Under the pieces are notes generated by a model. That model was not told the origin of the DNA. It saw only the letters and a program-made list of their open reading frames with translations, and ran no database searches. 33,671 bases of DNA. It comes from an uncultured Bacilli bacterium. Lineage in GTDB: Bacteria; Bacillota_I; Bacilli_A; RF39; UBA660. Location of the stretch: assembly GCA_947625425.1 (NCBI GenBank), contig CANQOH010000011.1, positions 1 to 33,671 of the forward strand, read 5' to 3'. Within the stretch, counting starts at the first letter, position 1, and every line of letters starts with the position of its first letter. Below are positions 1 to 9,000 of this stretch, in pieces. The translations under genes and the position numbers were made by a program.

Positions 1-93
1 GCAACTATCCAACCTCATCGTGCATGTATGAAATGTGGTTACTATAAAGGTAAAGAAGTAATCGCAATGCAAGAAGATGCTACTGAAGAATAG
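1..93 (+). CDS. rpmF: 50S ribosomal protein L32, C-terminal part
   Basis: The window opens inside this gene; the last 30 codons and a TAG stop are present. The visible tail reads ...HRACMKCGYYKGKEVI..., which is the C-terminal signature of bacterial L32, a small protein of the large ribosomal subunit. It keeps one visible CxxC pair of the zinc-binding type; the other pair would lie upstream of the window. An intrinsic terminator follows directly, so this is the end of its transcription unit. The start and upstream neighbours cannot be seen. Confidence 0.9.
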   Translation, partial: ATIQPHRACMKCGYYKGKEVIAMQEDATEE

Positions 94-101
94 TTTACAA
101 T

Positions 102-126
102 ACTACTTTTTAAGTAGTTTTTTTTT
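102..126 (+). terminator. Intrinsic terminator after rpmF
   Basis: A 7-bp stem (ACTACTT at 102-108 with AAGTAGT at 112-118) and a 3-nt loop are followed by a run of eight T. It lies 8 bases after the rpmF stop codon. Confidence 0.85.
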
Positions 127-168
127 GCTTTTGTTTAGGTTATAATAAAAATAATAGAGGTGCAAGCT

Positions 169-825
169 ATGAAGAAAAGAATAATAGTATTGTGTATGAT
201 GTTATTTCTTACGTCTTGTGGTAGTAAGACTTTAGTTTGTGATAGAGGAGAATTAACTGGGGAACAATGTTTAGTTCATGAAACTAAAGAAGTTATGAAA
301 GTATGTCAACCAGGTTATGAATATAACGAAGAAAGAAATTTATGTATAAATAGTATTACGATAGATGCTAAACCAAAGTTTATTTGTAATAAAGGTTATT
401 ATGCTGGTGATGGAAGATGTATTAGCACTCAAGTATTTGCTCAAACTTATGAAAAACATTGTGTATCTAAAAATATAGATGAAGATGATGAATTAAGTAC
501 AACGGAAGTTAGAGAAGATGTATGTTATGAAAAGATATGTACTAAAGAAGCTGAAGATGGTAGTTGTGCAGAATTTAAAGAAAATAAAATAGATTTTACT
601 ATCAATTGGGGTTGTCCAGATGGAACTAAACAGATTGATGGTGAATGTCGTAAAACATCTTATCAAGGTAAAAAATATAGTTGTGAACTTGGAACATTAA
701 ATGGTAAAAAATGTGTCATAGAACAAACAAGTGATGCAACAATTAAATGTGAAGATGGTTATACATTAAATGAAAAAGATAATATTTGTGAAAGAACTAT
801 TTATGAAGAAGCATATTTAGAGTAA
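169..825 (+). CDS. Cysteine-rich lipoprotein with duplicated four-Cys module
   Basis: Predicted 218-residue exported lipoprotein of unknown function. The N-terminus is a lipoprotein signal peptide: MKKR, a hydrophobic stretch, then the lipobox L-T-S-C with the lipid-modified Cys at 17. The mature part has 16 further cysteines, an even number that suits disulfides. Two segments repeat the same pattern: C-x3-G-x3-G-x2-C ... C-x2-GY-x2-N-x5-C, once near the start and once at the C-terminus, with a divergent copy between them. This recalls EGF-like or protease-inhibitor-like small folds, but I do not recognise a family. I chose the ATG at 169 over the in-frame GTG at 160 because the AGAGG ribosome site at 156-160 overlaps that GTG. 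A TATAAT hexamer lies at 141-146, so the leader is very short. Confidence 0.8.
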   Translation: MKKRIIVLCMMLFLTSCGSKTLVCDRGELTGEQCLVHETKEVMKVCQPGYEYNEERNLCINSITIDAKPKFICNKGYYAGDGRCISTQVFAQTYEKHCVSKNIDEDDELSTTEVREDVCYEKICTKEAEDGSCAEFKENKIDFTINWGCPDGTKQIDGECRKTSYQGKKYSCELGTLNGKKCVIEQTSDATIKCEDGYTLNEKDNICERTIYEEAYLE

Positions 826-841
826 TAAATATGTTTTTTTA

Positions 842-850
842 TGTTATAAT
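842..850 (+). promoter_or_regulatory. Extended -10 promoter for the tRNA gene
   Basis: TGTTATAAT is an extended -10 (TGN-TATAAT). It ends 12 bases before the first base of the tRNA, the usual spacing for a tRNA promoter. No good -35 box is visible. Confidence 0.65.
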
Positions 851-862
851 AAATTATGTAAT

Positions 863-936
863 GCCGGTTTAGTCTAGTGGTAAAACAGATCAATGGTAAT
901 GATCAGAGGACTGTTCAATTCAGTCATCCGGCACCA
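863..936 (+). tRNA. tRNA-Thr (anticodon GGU), with encoded CCA
   Basis: Folded by eye into a 74-nt cloverleaf. The acceptor arm is 863-869 with 926-932, discriminator A at 933 and encoded CCA at 934-936. The D arm is 872-886 with the GG pair at 879-880. The anticodon arm has a perfect 5-bp stem (888-892 with 900-904) and a 7-nt loop, giving anticodon GGT at 895-897. The variable loop is 4 nt. The T stem is perfect (909-913 with 921-925) with loop TTCAATT. The GCCGG...CCGGCA acceptor suits threonine. Two positions do not pair: T868/T927 in the acceptor and C874/A884 in the D stem. It has its own promoter and terminator. It may be a genuine divergent tRNA or one beginning to decay. Confidence 0.8.
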
Positions 937-946
937 GATTGGTAAT

Positions 947-985
947 AACTCGGACTTTTTAAATTGTTTAATAAGTTCGAGTTTT
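947..985 (+). terminator. Terminator after tRNA-Thr
   Basis: An 11-bp stem (AACTCGGACTT at 947-957 with AAGTTCGAGTT at 973-983, one G-T pair) ends in a short T tract. It begins 10 bases after the CCA end. Confidence 0.7.
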
Positions 986-1034
986 AATATTTAATAGCAT
1001 ATGATAAGATGATTTTAGTAATTAAGGGGGAAAT

Positions 1035-1311
1035 ATGAAATAAAGGAACGTTTGATTATATAGGATTATGGGAACAATTAAATAATGAAAATTTTAATTT
1101 CACGGAATTCAGTGAAATTAAAAATAATGAAGTTGGGTATACATCGTTTACACTAAGCCCCAAAAGATGGATTGATAGGACAAACGCCAAAGGAATATAT
1201 TCTAAAGGTGGGAAATATAGTATAGGAACATTTGCTCATCCTGACATAGCATTTGAATTTGCTAGTTGGTTAAGTCACTATTTTATTACTTATTTAATAC
1301 CTTTTTCATAG
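1035..1311 (+). pseudogene. KilA-N domain gene remnant
   Basis: A GGGGG-containing ribosome site at 1026-1030 precedes an ATG at 1035, but the reading frame stops after two codons. From 1045 another frame is open to a TAG at 1309-1311. It encodes an internal piece of a KilA-N DNA-binding domain, with the family blocks GLWEQLNN, SFTLSPKRWI and AHPDIAFEFASW. Intact KilA-N proteins have a longer N-terminal part and continue after FASW with a helical segment; here both sides are lost and the tail runs into the 3' end of the opposite-strand gene. KilA-N genes are common in phages and mobile islands. Together with the adjacent tRNA this looks like the scar of an excised or decayed element. It fills the long interval between the tRNA and the next gene. 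Confidence 0.75.
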
Positions 1312-1748
1312 TATGGTTTATAAGATAGATATTTTCTATTACCATCTTTTAGCCAATAACCAAATGTTCCTTTAATTTTAATTGGTTTCTCTAAAGGTTT
1401 AAAGTTTAAATTCTTAGTATTAGCTTCTTTAGCATCAATAGCTAAAGAAGTTGTAATATGAGGGGTTCTTAGAAGTATTTTATTATCATCTTCATAATTT
1501 ATATAGTATGGTAATAATTCGTCTGGTAAAGATATTGCAAAACCACTATTAAAGCCATCATTACCATAACCAATTATCGTAATTTCAAAAGTTTTACCTA
1601 CAATATCATTAAATATTTCTTCTGCATCAGGATGATATCTAAATGTACAATGTATTTTATTATTAATTTTAGCTAATTGATTTTCTTCTAAAGAATGAAG
1701 TAACTCGGCTGTTTTTTTATCAAAGAAAAGTCCTTCATAACTTAACAT
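1290..1748 (-). CDS. Predicted 2H-phosphoesterase-like protein
   Basis: A 152-residue soluble protein with two H-x-T motifs, H33-C-T35 and H97-I-T99, 64 residues apart and each set in a hydrophobic strand. Paired HxT/S motifs of this kind mark the 2H phosphoesterase superfamily, whose members cleave 2',3'-cyclic phosphates in RNA repair and nucleotide turnover. The short length and beta-rich look fit, but I cannot name a subfamily or substrate. The start at 1748 is chosen because AAAGAGGT lies just upstream; the longer TTG start would begin upstream of that ribosome site. Its last codons overlap the tail of the KilA-N remnant, and no terminator is visible after the stop, so its original downstream sequence may have been lost. 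Confidence 0.6.
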   Translation of the reverse strand: MLSYEGLFFDKKTAELLHSLEENQLAKINNKIHCTFRYHPDAEEIFNDIVGKTFEITIIGYGNDGFNSGFAISLPDELLPYYINYEDDNKILLRTPHITTSLAIDAKEANTKNLNFKPLEKPIKIKGTFGYWLKDGNRKYLSYKPYYEKGIK

Positions 1749-1831
1749 ATATATACCTCTTTTCAATATAAATATAACATTAAATTGTAATATTTTTAAT
1801 AATAATTTTACTATATAATAATTAAGGAGTT

Positions 1832-1840
1832 TGTTATAAT
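1832..1840 (+). promoter_or_regulatory. Extended -10 promoter for the methyltransferase operon
   Basis: TGTTATAAT, an extended -10 element, ends 18 bases before the methyltransferase start codon. No convincing -35 is seen at the right spacing. Confidence 0.55.
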
Positions 1841-1858
1841 TAATTAAAGGTGAGGTTT

Positions 1859-2515
1859 ATGAGTATTGAAAATAAAAAGACAATTGAAGTTTATGATAAA
1901 ACAGCTAAAACATATATTGCTAATAGTATAGAACATGATAGGTTAGATCCTAAAAGAGCTTTAGAAAAGAAACAAGAGCTAGAAGAATTAATTAAAACTA
2001 GTTTTGCTGATGTTCCAAAAGGAAGTAAAGTTTTAGAAATTGGTTCTGGTGAAGGTTTAAATGCAAAATACTTAAAAGAATTAGGTTATGATGTAACTGG
2101 TAGTGATACAGTAGATGATTTTGTTGAATCAACAAAAGAACAAGGAGTTAAAGCAATTAAATTAGATGCATTAAATGATGAAATACTAGAAAAGTATTTA
2201 GCAGTCTTTTGCTGGCGTGTTTTTGTTCATTTTACTGATGAAGATGCCTTAAAAATATTAAGAAAAGTATATGATGCTTTAGAAGATAAAGGAGTATTTT
2301 TATTTAATGCAATTAATCGAGCTACTAGAGAAGTCGATAGTGAATGGGTAGATTTTGAAGGCGAATACCATATGGGTGTTGAAAGATTCTATCATTATTT
2401 TACTAAAGAAGAATTAGATAGTTTAATTAGTAATACTGATTTTGAAGTACAAGATTTTCATACTGAAGGTGGAAAAAACAATAATAAATGGTTAGTATAT
2501 ACTTTAAAAAAATAA
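1859..2515 (+). CDS. Class I SAM-dependent methyltransferase
   Basis: A 218-residue cytosolic enzyme. Motif I for S-adenosylmethionine binding is V-L-E-I-G-S-G-E-G at residues 58-66, followed by an acidic motif II region (YDVTGSD) and a hydrophobic strand before VHFTDED. These are the marks of the class I Rossmann-fold (Methyltransf_11/25 type). The methyl acceptor cannot be told from the sequence. The ATG at 1859 is preferred to the in-frame GTG at 1850 because AAAGGTGAGG is the ribosome site and overlaps the GTG. The stop lies 12 bases before the next gene's ATG, with AGGAGG in the gap, so the two form an operon. Confidence 0.85.
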   Translation: MSIENKKTIEVYDKTAKTYIANSIEHDRLDPKRALEKKQELEELIKTSFADVPKGSKVLEIGSGEGLNAKYLKELGYDVTGSDTVDDFVESTKEQGVKAIKLDALNDEILEKYLAVFCWRVFVHFTDEDALKILRKVYDALEDKGVFLFNAINRATREVDSEWVDFEGEYHMGVERFYHYFTKEELDSLISNTDFEVQDFHTEGGKNNNKWLVYTLKK

Positions 2516-2527
2516 TAGGAGGCAGTT

Positions 2528-2854
2528 ATGGAAAAAATATATAATAAATTAGTTAGAGATAAAATACCAGAAATTATTAAAGGTAATGGAGGAGAACCTT
2601 ATACCAAAATATTAGATGATTTAGAATATAAGAAAGAACTAGAAAAGAAATTAAATGAAGAATATCAAGAAGTATTAGAAGCTAAAGGTAAAGATCGTGT
2701 TGAAGAATTAGCCGATATGGTAGAAATAATTAAAGCTTTAGCTCTTTTAGAAGATAGTAGTTTAGAAAAAGTTATTGAAATAGCTAAAGAAAAAGCTTTA
2801 AAAAGAGGAGCTTTTAAAGATAAAATTTATTTAGAAAAAGTAATTGAAGATTAA
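2528..2854 (+). CDS. MazG-like nucleoside triphosphate pyrophosphohydrolase
   Basis: A 108-residue all-helical protein that opens with YNKLVRDKIPEII, the typical start of a common Firmicutes family related to phosphoribosyl-ATP pyrophosphohydrolase and MazG. The metal-binding pattern is present: E-E-Y-Q-E at 44-48 and E-E-L-A-D at 59-63, matching the ExxE...ExxD arrangement of this superfamily. Such enzymes hydrolyse NTPs to NMP plus pyrophosphate and often clean up non-standard nucleotides; the substrate here is unknown. It is the second gene of an operon with the methyltransferase and has a strong AGGAGG site. A terminator begins at its stop codon. Confidence 0.85.
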   Translation: MEKIYNKLVRDKIPEIIKGNGGEPYTKILDDLEYKKELEKKLNEEYQEVLEAKGKDRVEELADMVEIIKALALLEDSSLEKVIEIAKEKALKRGAFKDKIYLEKVIED

Positions 2855-2887
2855 AGACAAATAATGATTTATTTGCCTTTTCTTTTT
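2853..2887 (+). terminator. Terminator after the MazG-like gene
   Basis: A hairpin AAAG-A-CAAATAA / TTATTTG-C-CTTT (one mismatch, TGAT loop) is followed by a T-rich tract. It starts inside the stop codon of the preceding gene. Between it and 3090 I see only AT-rich sequence and possible -10 boxes for the giant gene. Confidence 0.75.
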
Positions 2888-3090
2888 GGCTTTAAAAAAC
2901 ATAAAATATTATAGTAAAAAAAGATAGTAAAGTCAGTATCAAGTTTGCTTTCAGATTATTTAAAAAAGCCAGGTATTATGGTAGAATTATTACATAATAA
3001 ATAATATGATTGATTTATTATAATTTATATAGTTTAATATAGGTTGTAAAAGGGAAGAGTTATTGTTTATTAATTGGAGGTTCGGTTATT

Positions 3091-6000
3091 ATGTTTAATA
3101 AAATTAAAAAATATATTTATATATTTGTAATTATGATTTTTATGTTACCATTATTGGTTTTTGCTGAAGATGGTTTAATATTAAATGTCGATAAAACAGA
3201 TTTAACTATTGGTGATGAAATTACAGTAAGTGCCATAGCTCCAGAAAATCTAAAGACGTATGCTTTGTTGGCTACTTTAAAATATGATAATAATGTTTTT
3301 CAAAAAATAAATGAAAATGATTTTTCAGTTAGTGAAACAAAGATTATTGCATATAATGAAGATAATAATAAATTTGGAATAATTAATACGACAGGATCTG
3401 TAACAGATGATAATGTTCTTTTTACTATACGTTTAAAAGTTAAAAGTAATGCTAATGTTGGAGATACTAATATTGCTTTAACAAATATTTCTTCATCTGA
3501 TGGTAATGGTAAATTAAGTTATCCATCTACTCAAATTAAAGTCTTTGTATCTAGAGATGCTAAAGAAGGAGAAGTAGTTCCAACTAATAAAGAAAATGTT
3601 ATTGAAGAAGACGAAGAAAAAACAATAAATGTTTTTAGCAATAAACCAATTGTTATTGGACTAGGAATTGGTTCAGTTCTTTTATTAGTTTGTTTTATTT
3701 ATATTATAGTTAAGAAACGAGATAAAAAGATTATTGCCTTAACAGGTGTAGCTTTAGCTATTTTTGTTGGTTTATTTAGTACTTTATTAATATTAAATGA
3801 TGGTAAAAAAGATGTTAATAATGATGGTCAAAAAGATTATAACGACGCTAAAGAAATTCTTGAATACTTGATTGATATGAAAGGTACTAAAGAGGATAAT
3901 CAAGATTCTGAACAAGAAAATAATTCTTCTAATAGTACTACTAGTAATAATAAAGATAAGAATAGTAATTCTAATAACAATAAAAAGCCATCTAATAAAC
4001 CTGATAATAAATACGATACTAATAATGATGGTAAAGTAGATGTCGATGATGTTGGTGGATTAGTTGATGATGTTAATAAAGAAACAAAAGTAACATTAGA
4101 AGAAGTAGTAGATGAAGAAAATTATTATATTCACAAAGGAAGTGTTACTTTAAAGTTTAAAGCTAATATAACTCCTAGTGGGGTCAAAATTAGAAGAGTT
4201 AAAGTAGACGGACATTATTATGATGTTGAATTAAATAATGGTATTTATTATGTAGAAGTAAATACACCAAAAGAATATGGTGATCATGAATTTGCTTTCG
4301 AAGAAATTGATTTAAATAATGAAAAGAATTTAAAATCAGACTTTAAAATAGAAAAAGTTATTTTGAAAGATGCACCTTATTTCCATAATTTCAATTTAGA
4401 TGATAAAAAAGATACAATTAGTTTTGAATTAGTTGATCCAGATGAAGCATTTGAAAATGCAACTGCTAAAATATATGATGCTGATGGTAATGAAATTAAG
4501 AGTGTAGAAGTTAGTAAAGATAAGACGACAATTGAATTTGATGGTCATGAAGATAAAACATATACACTTGAAATAATTGGTGGTTATGATTTAGATGTTG
4601 AACCTGATAATGAAAAGAATCATTTTAGAGATACAGTTTTATTTACTCATTCATTTACTATTGGGGGAAATTATAACTTTACTTTAACTGATTTAGCAAT
4701 CACTGATGCTTTACAAGAAAATGAAACGCCAGTTTTAACATTTACAAGTACTAATAATAGAGAAGCAGTAGTAGCTAATGTTACAGTAAAAAATAATGAT
4801 GAAATTAAAGACTTTAATGTTAGCAAACAAGATGGTAATAATTATGAAGTAGATTTAGTAAATGCTGATACTTCTTTAGGAAAACATACTATTACATTAA
4901 ATAATGTTGGTTTAGATAGTTTAAAAACATTCTATAATGATAAAGATTATAAGACTAATGAATTAACTTATACTGTATTAAAGAAGGCTCCTAAAGTAGA
5001 AGATTTAACATTAACTAATAATAGTGGTAATAAAACTGTTCATGCAACATTTAAGTTAAGAGATGAAAATTCAGCTACTAAAAAATTATATGTTGTAATG
5101 ATAGATTCAACTGGTAAGATAGTTACACAAAAAGAACTTACTGGTAATGAAATAAAAGTAGATCAAACTATTAGTGTAAATTTATCTTATGATAAAAACT
5201 ATGATGGTTATTATACAGTTAAAGTTTTAGCTGATTATGAGTTAGCTGATAAATATGCTTATACTAATAAGAGTTTAGGAGAAAATAGTATATTAACAAC
5301 CAATGAAAATGATATTTATATTTCAGAAATGTATATTGAAAATAACAATATATATCCTACAAAAGGACAGAAAAACTTTGCTGTTGTTTTCACAGTTCAT
5401 GTTGGAGATAAAATTAAAGCTGTTTCTCGTACAAAATATGGCGAAAATAGAAACTATGATGTTTTATCTACTATTACAATAAATGGGCTTAATTATCCTG
5501 TTACAGGAATAAACGGATCAAATTCTACAGATTATAAAGGAAAAGTATATTTAACTGTTCCAGATGAATCAGGAATTTTAGAAATAAAAGCTAATAGAGT
5601 TCAACTTACTGTAAGTGGTTATTACAATATGAACAGAACAGATTTGTTTTCTGTAAATCCAAAGAAAGTAACTATTGATGTTTTAAAAGATAAACCTAAA
5701 ATAGATAATTTAGTGATTACAGATGATTATGAAAATGATACTGCAACTTTAGATTTTGAAGTCACTTTAGATGAAAATGCTGAAGGTAATGATAATGATT
5801 TTAAAGATGGATTAGTTAAATTAGGTGATCAATCTCAAGGAATCAATGTTGGACATAATCAAATTGTATTTAATGTTGATCCTAAAGATACAAATTTAGA
5901 TTTAGTATTTACTGGTACTTATGATTTAGATACTGACGAATTAAATAAAGAAAAAGAAGATAAGAATGAAACGTCTAATGGTGAATTATTAAAAACTAAA

Positions 6001-9000
6001 TATGGTTTGTATGGAAATGAAACTTATGACCAAATTGCAATAGTTGATGAAAAAGTTGTTAGTGAAAAAGATAATAGTTATTTTGAAAAAAATGAAAAGA
6101 TTAAATTATCATTTAATATTACTAATATAGATGAAAAACTAGAAGCTACACCTCAATATGTAGTTATTGATCATGAGAAATATCCGTTAACTAAAACAGA
6201 AACCGGTTATGAAGTTATAGCTAATGGTATTCATAGTGCTGGTGCAAAAGAATTAACTATTACAGATATTATTTTAAGCAATGGTAAAAAGATTAATATT
6301 ACTGATGGAGAAGTTGTAAAATATGAAGTATTAAAAGATATTATTACGGTTAATGATTTTGCTTATAAAGTAGAAGATGATCAAGTAAAAATAACTCTTA
6401 GTACTAGAGATTTAGATAATTCTAAAGTAGGTAATGTTAAGGTAATTGTAACTGATGAAGATGGAACTGAAGTTTATAATGCTGATTATAGTAATGAGGT
6501 TACTTTTGCTAAGAATGATAAAGTAAGATTTATTGTTAAAGTTTTAGCAGATTATGACCGAGATATAAATCAACATGAAGGTACTGATAATTATGTAAAA
6601 AATGCTGTTCTGTTAGAAGAAGTTATATCTTTAGACAAAAATAATATTGAATTAAAAGATATTAATGACATTTATTTATATAAAATAGAGAAAAATGATG
6701 ATGAAGAAGTTATAACTTTAAAAGATGAAATTAAAGTAAGTGAACTTCAAGAACATTTAGATGATTATTTTGTTGACATTAAAATGGAAAATATGCCAAG
6801 TATTAGAGCAAGAATTGAAAATGCTATAGTTGATGATGACAATAAATTAGTTTTAACTTTAAAATATGAATATGTTACTAAGGTAGGAGCTAAATCAACA
6901 GCTAGAATAGTATTTGGTTCAGTAGAGGACGGTATAGCTAAGAATGAAACACATCCAGTTGATGCGTTTAAAATCTTGCTTAAAAATTTAGAAGAAGGTA
7001 AAGATGTTACTTTAACTCATAATTATGATGCTAGTATTTTAAAAGTAGATGGAAATACTTATATTAAAAATAATTATAGTGGAAAGTTAAATGGTAATGG
7101 TTATACTATTAAAAATCTTGATAAACCATTATTTAATAAAATTGATGGTGGAACAATTGAAAATTTAATTATTAAAGATGTTACATTTGGCTCTAGTGGA
7201 AAAGGAGCACTTGCTAATACAGCTTCTAAAGCTAAGATAAAAGGAGTTTTAATTAACAATGTTAATAAGACTGCAACTAGCGATCTTTCAGGAGGATTTA
7301 TTGGATATGTTACAGATTCCACAATTGAAAATTCAAGTGCAACAAATGTTTATTTAAGATTCGGTTATTATGATCAAGGAAATGGAGCATTTATTGGTAA
7401 GACTGAAAGAACAACTATTAAAAACTGTTATGCAACAGGAACTTTGAATGGCGGATGGAATTATACAAGTGGTTTTGTTGGTAATGCTGTTTCTTCAACT
7501 TTTGAAAATAACTTTGTTAAAGTAAATGGTGTTAGTTTAACTGGAGGAACTCATGCTTCTTTTGCAACTGCTTATGCTAATACTCAATCAGTTTATATAA
7601 ATAATATTTGTATAGCATCTAATATTTCTGATACGATGATTAGTAGTGCTAAGACAGTTACTAATAATTATTTCTATGTTGATTCTGACAAATCAAATAA
7701 TGAAGATGGTATAACTTTAATAACAAAAGAACAAATTAATGCTAATTTATTTAAAGAATCAGCACAATTTAATGAAGAAATATGGTTATTAGATGGTGTT
7801 TCTTATGATAATGCACCAATGTTCCAATTTGAAAAAGTTTCAGCTCTTAGTGATACAACAAATGATGATTATGATGAAAATAAAGAAACTTTATATGAAA
7901 ATTTATCTAAATTAACTCCATTCTATGATAGTGATAAGATAATTGGTGAAGCTAAAAATGTTACCGATGATTTATTATTAAAAGAAGAAATAGTACATCT
8001 AGTTCCAGTTGATAGTAATGGAAGTTTAGTAACTTATTTAACTACTGATAATCCTAAGAAGATAAGTAAAGTTAAAGTTATATTTAAAAATGGTGATACT
8101 ACAGAATATAATGTAACTTATGATAAGACATATGATATGGTTGCTACTTATAAGATTAATGGCTTAAATATTGATTATAGCTATAATCATTATGTTATTG
8201 ATTCTAATTCACAAGTAGTAAATAACTTAACTAATTACTTAAAAGGTTTAGATTATACGAATAACTTAGATATTTTAACAGCTAATGATGATAGTAGAAT
8301 TTATCGTGATTTCTATAATGATGTAACTAAAAAAGAATTAAAAGAATTTGTTTTAAAATACTTATCTAATAGTGATTATACTAATACAAATAACGATAAT
8401 TCTATTAACAACTATATTGAAAGAGAAGTTAAGAAAGATAAGAAAATTGAAAAAGCATTATATACATATAATTACTTTAGAAGATTCTATGATATTGATG
8501 TTGATGGTATGAAACTATATGATTTTGTCTTCTTCGATATGCAAGGATTTGATAAAGATTTAACATCTGCTAGAATAGTAGAATTGCTATTTGGTGATTA
8601 TAGTGGAACTAATTTTAATACAGATAGAACTAATATTACATATAATGAAACTGTTGGAAAATATACTAATTTAACAAATGTATCTAGTTTCTTAGAATAT
8701 GTAGTTACACATTTGACTAATGAAAATATGGATGATTGGGTTGCTAAGCAATTTAAAGGTATTTTAGTAGAAATACCAGTAGAAGGTCATAAAGATGATG
8801 TTATGTATACATTGTGGGATCATCTAAGTACAGAGGATGCTAATCGTAAAGGTAATGATTATAAAGTACATAATTATGTTCTACCAATATTAACTCTTCC
8901 CCCAGATGCTGCTTATATTATTTCTGCACCTGCTCAATTTACAATAGGCGCACAAAGAGTTTATATGAGTGATCCTAATGATCCTACACAGTTAGCTAAC

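Noticed and set aside
2918..3004. Short open frame ending ...LKKPGIMVELLHNK, possibly the tail of a lost gene
   Set aside because: It looks protein-like but has no start codon or ribosome site and only 28 codons; I cannot match it to a family, so it is not listed as a gene.
3640..3730. Sortase-type (LPxTG) anchor in the giant protease
   Set aside because: The hydrophobic helix followed by KKR looks like a sorting tail, but there is no LPxTG-like motif before it and a second helix follows, which fits a membrane hairpin better.
7101..7322. Open frame on the minus strand inside the giant protease gene
   Set aside because: No ribosome site, low-complexity hydrophobic translation and full overlap with a well supported gene; it is a by-product of the plus-strand codon use. 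The same holds for minus-strand frames at 9166-9363, 18517-18708, 27190-27510, 28238-28693, 30012-30410 and 33380-33616, and the plus-strand frame at 19901-20128.
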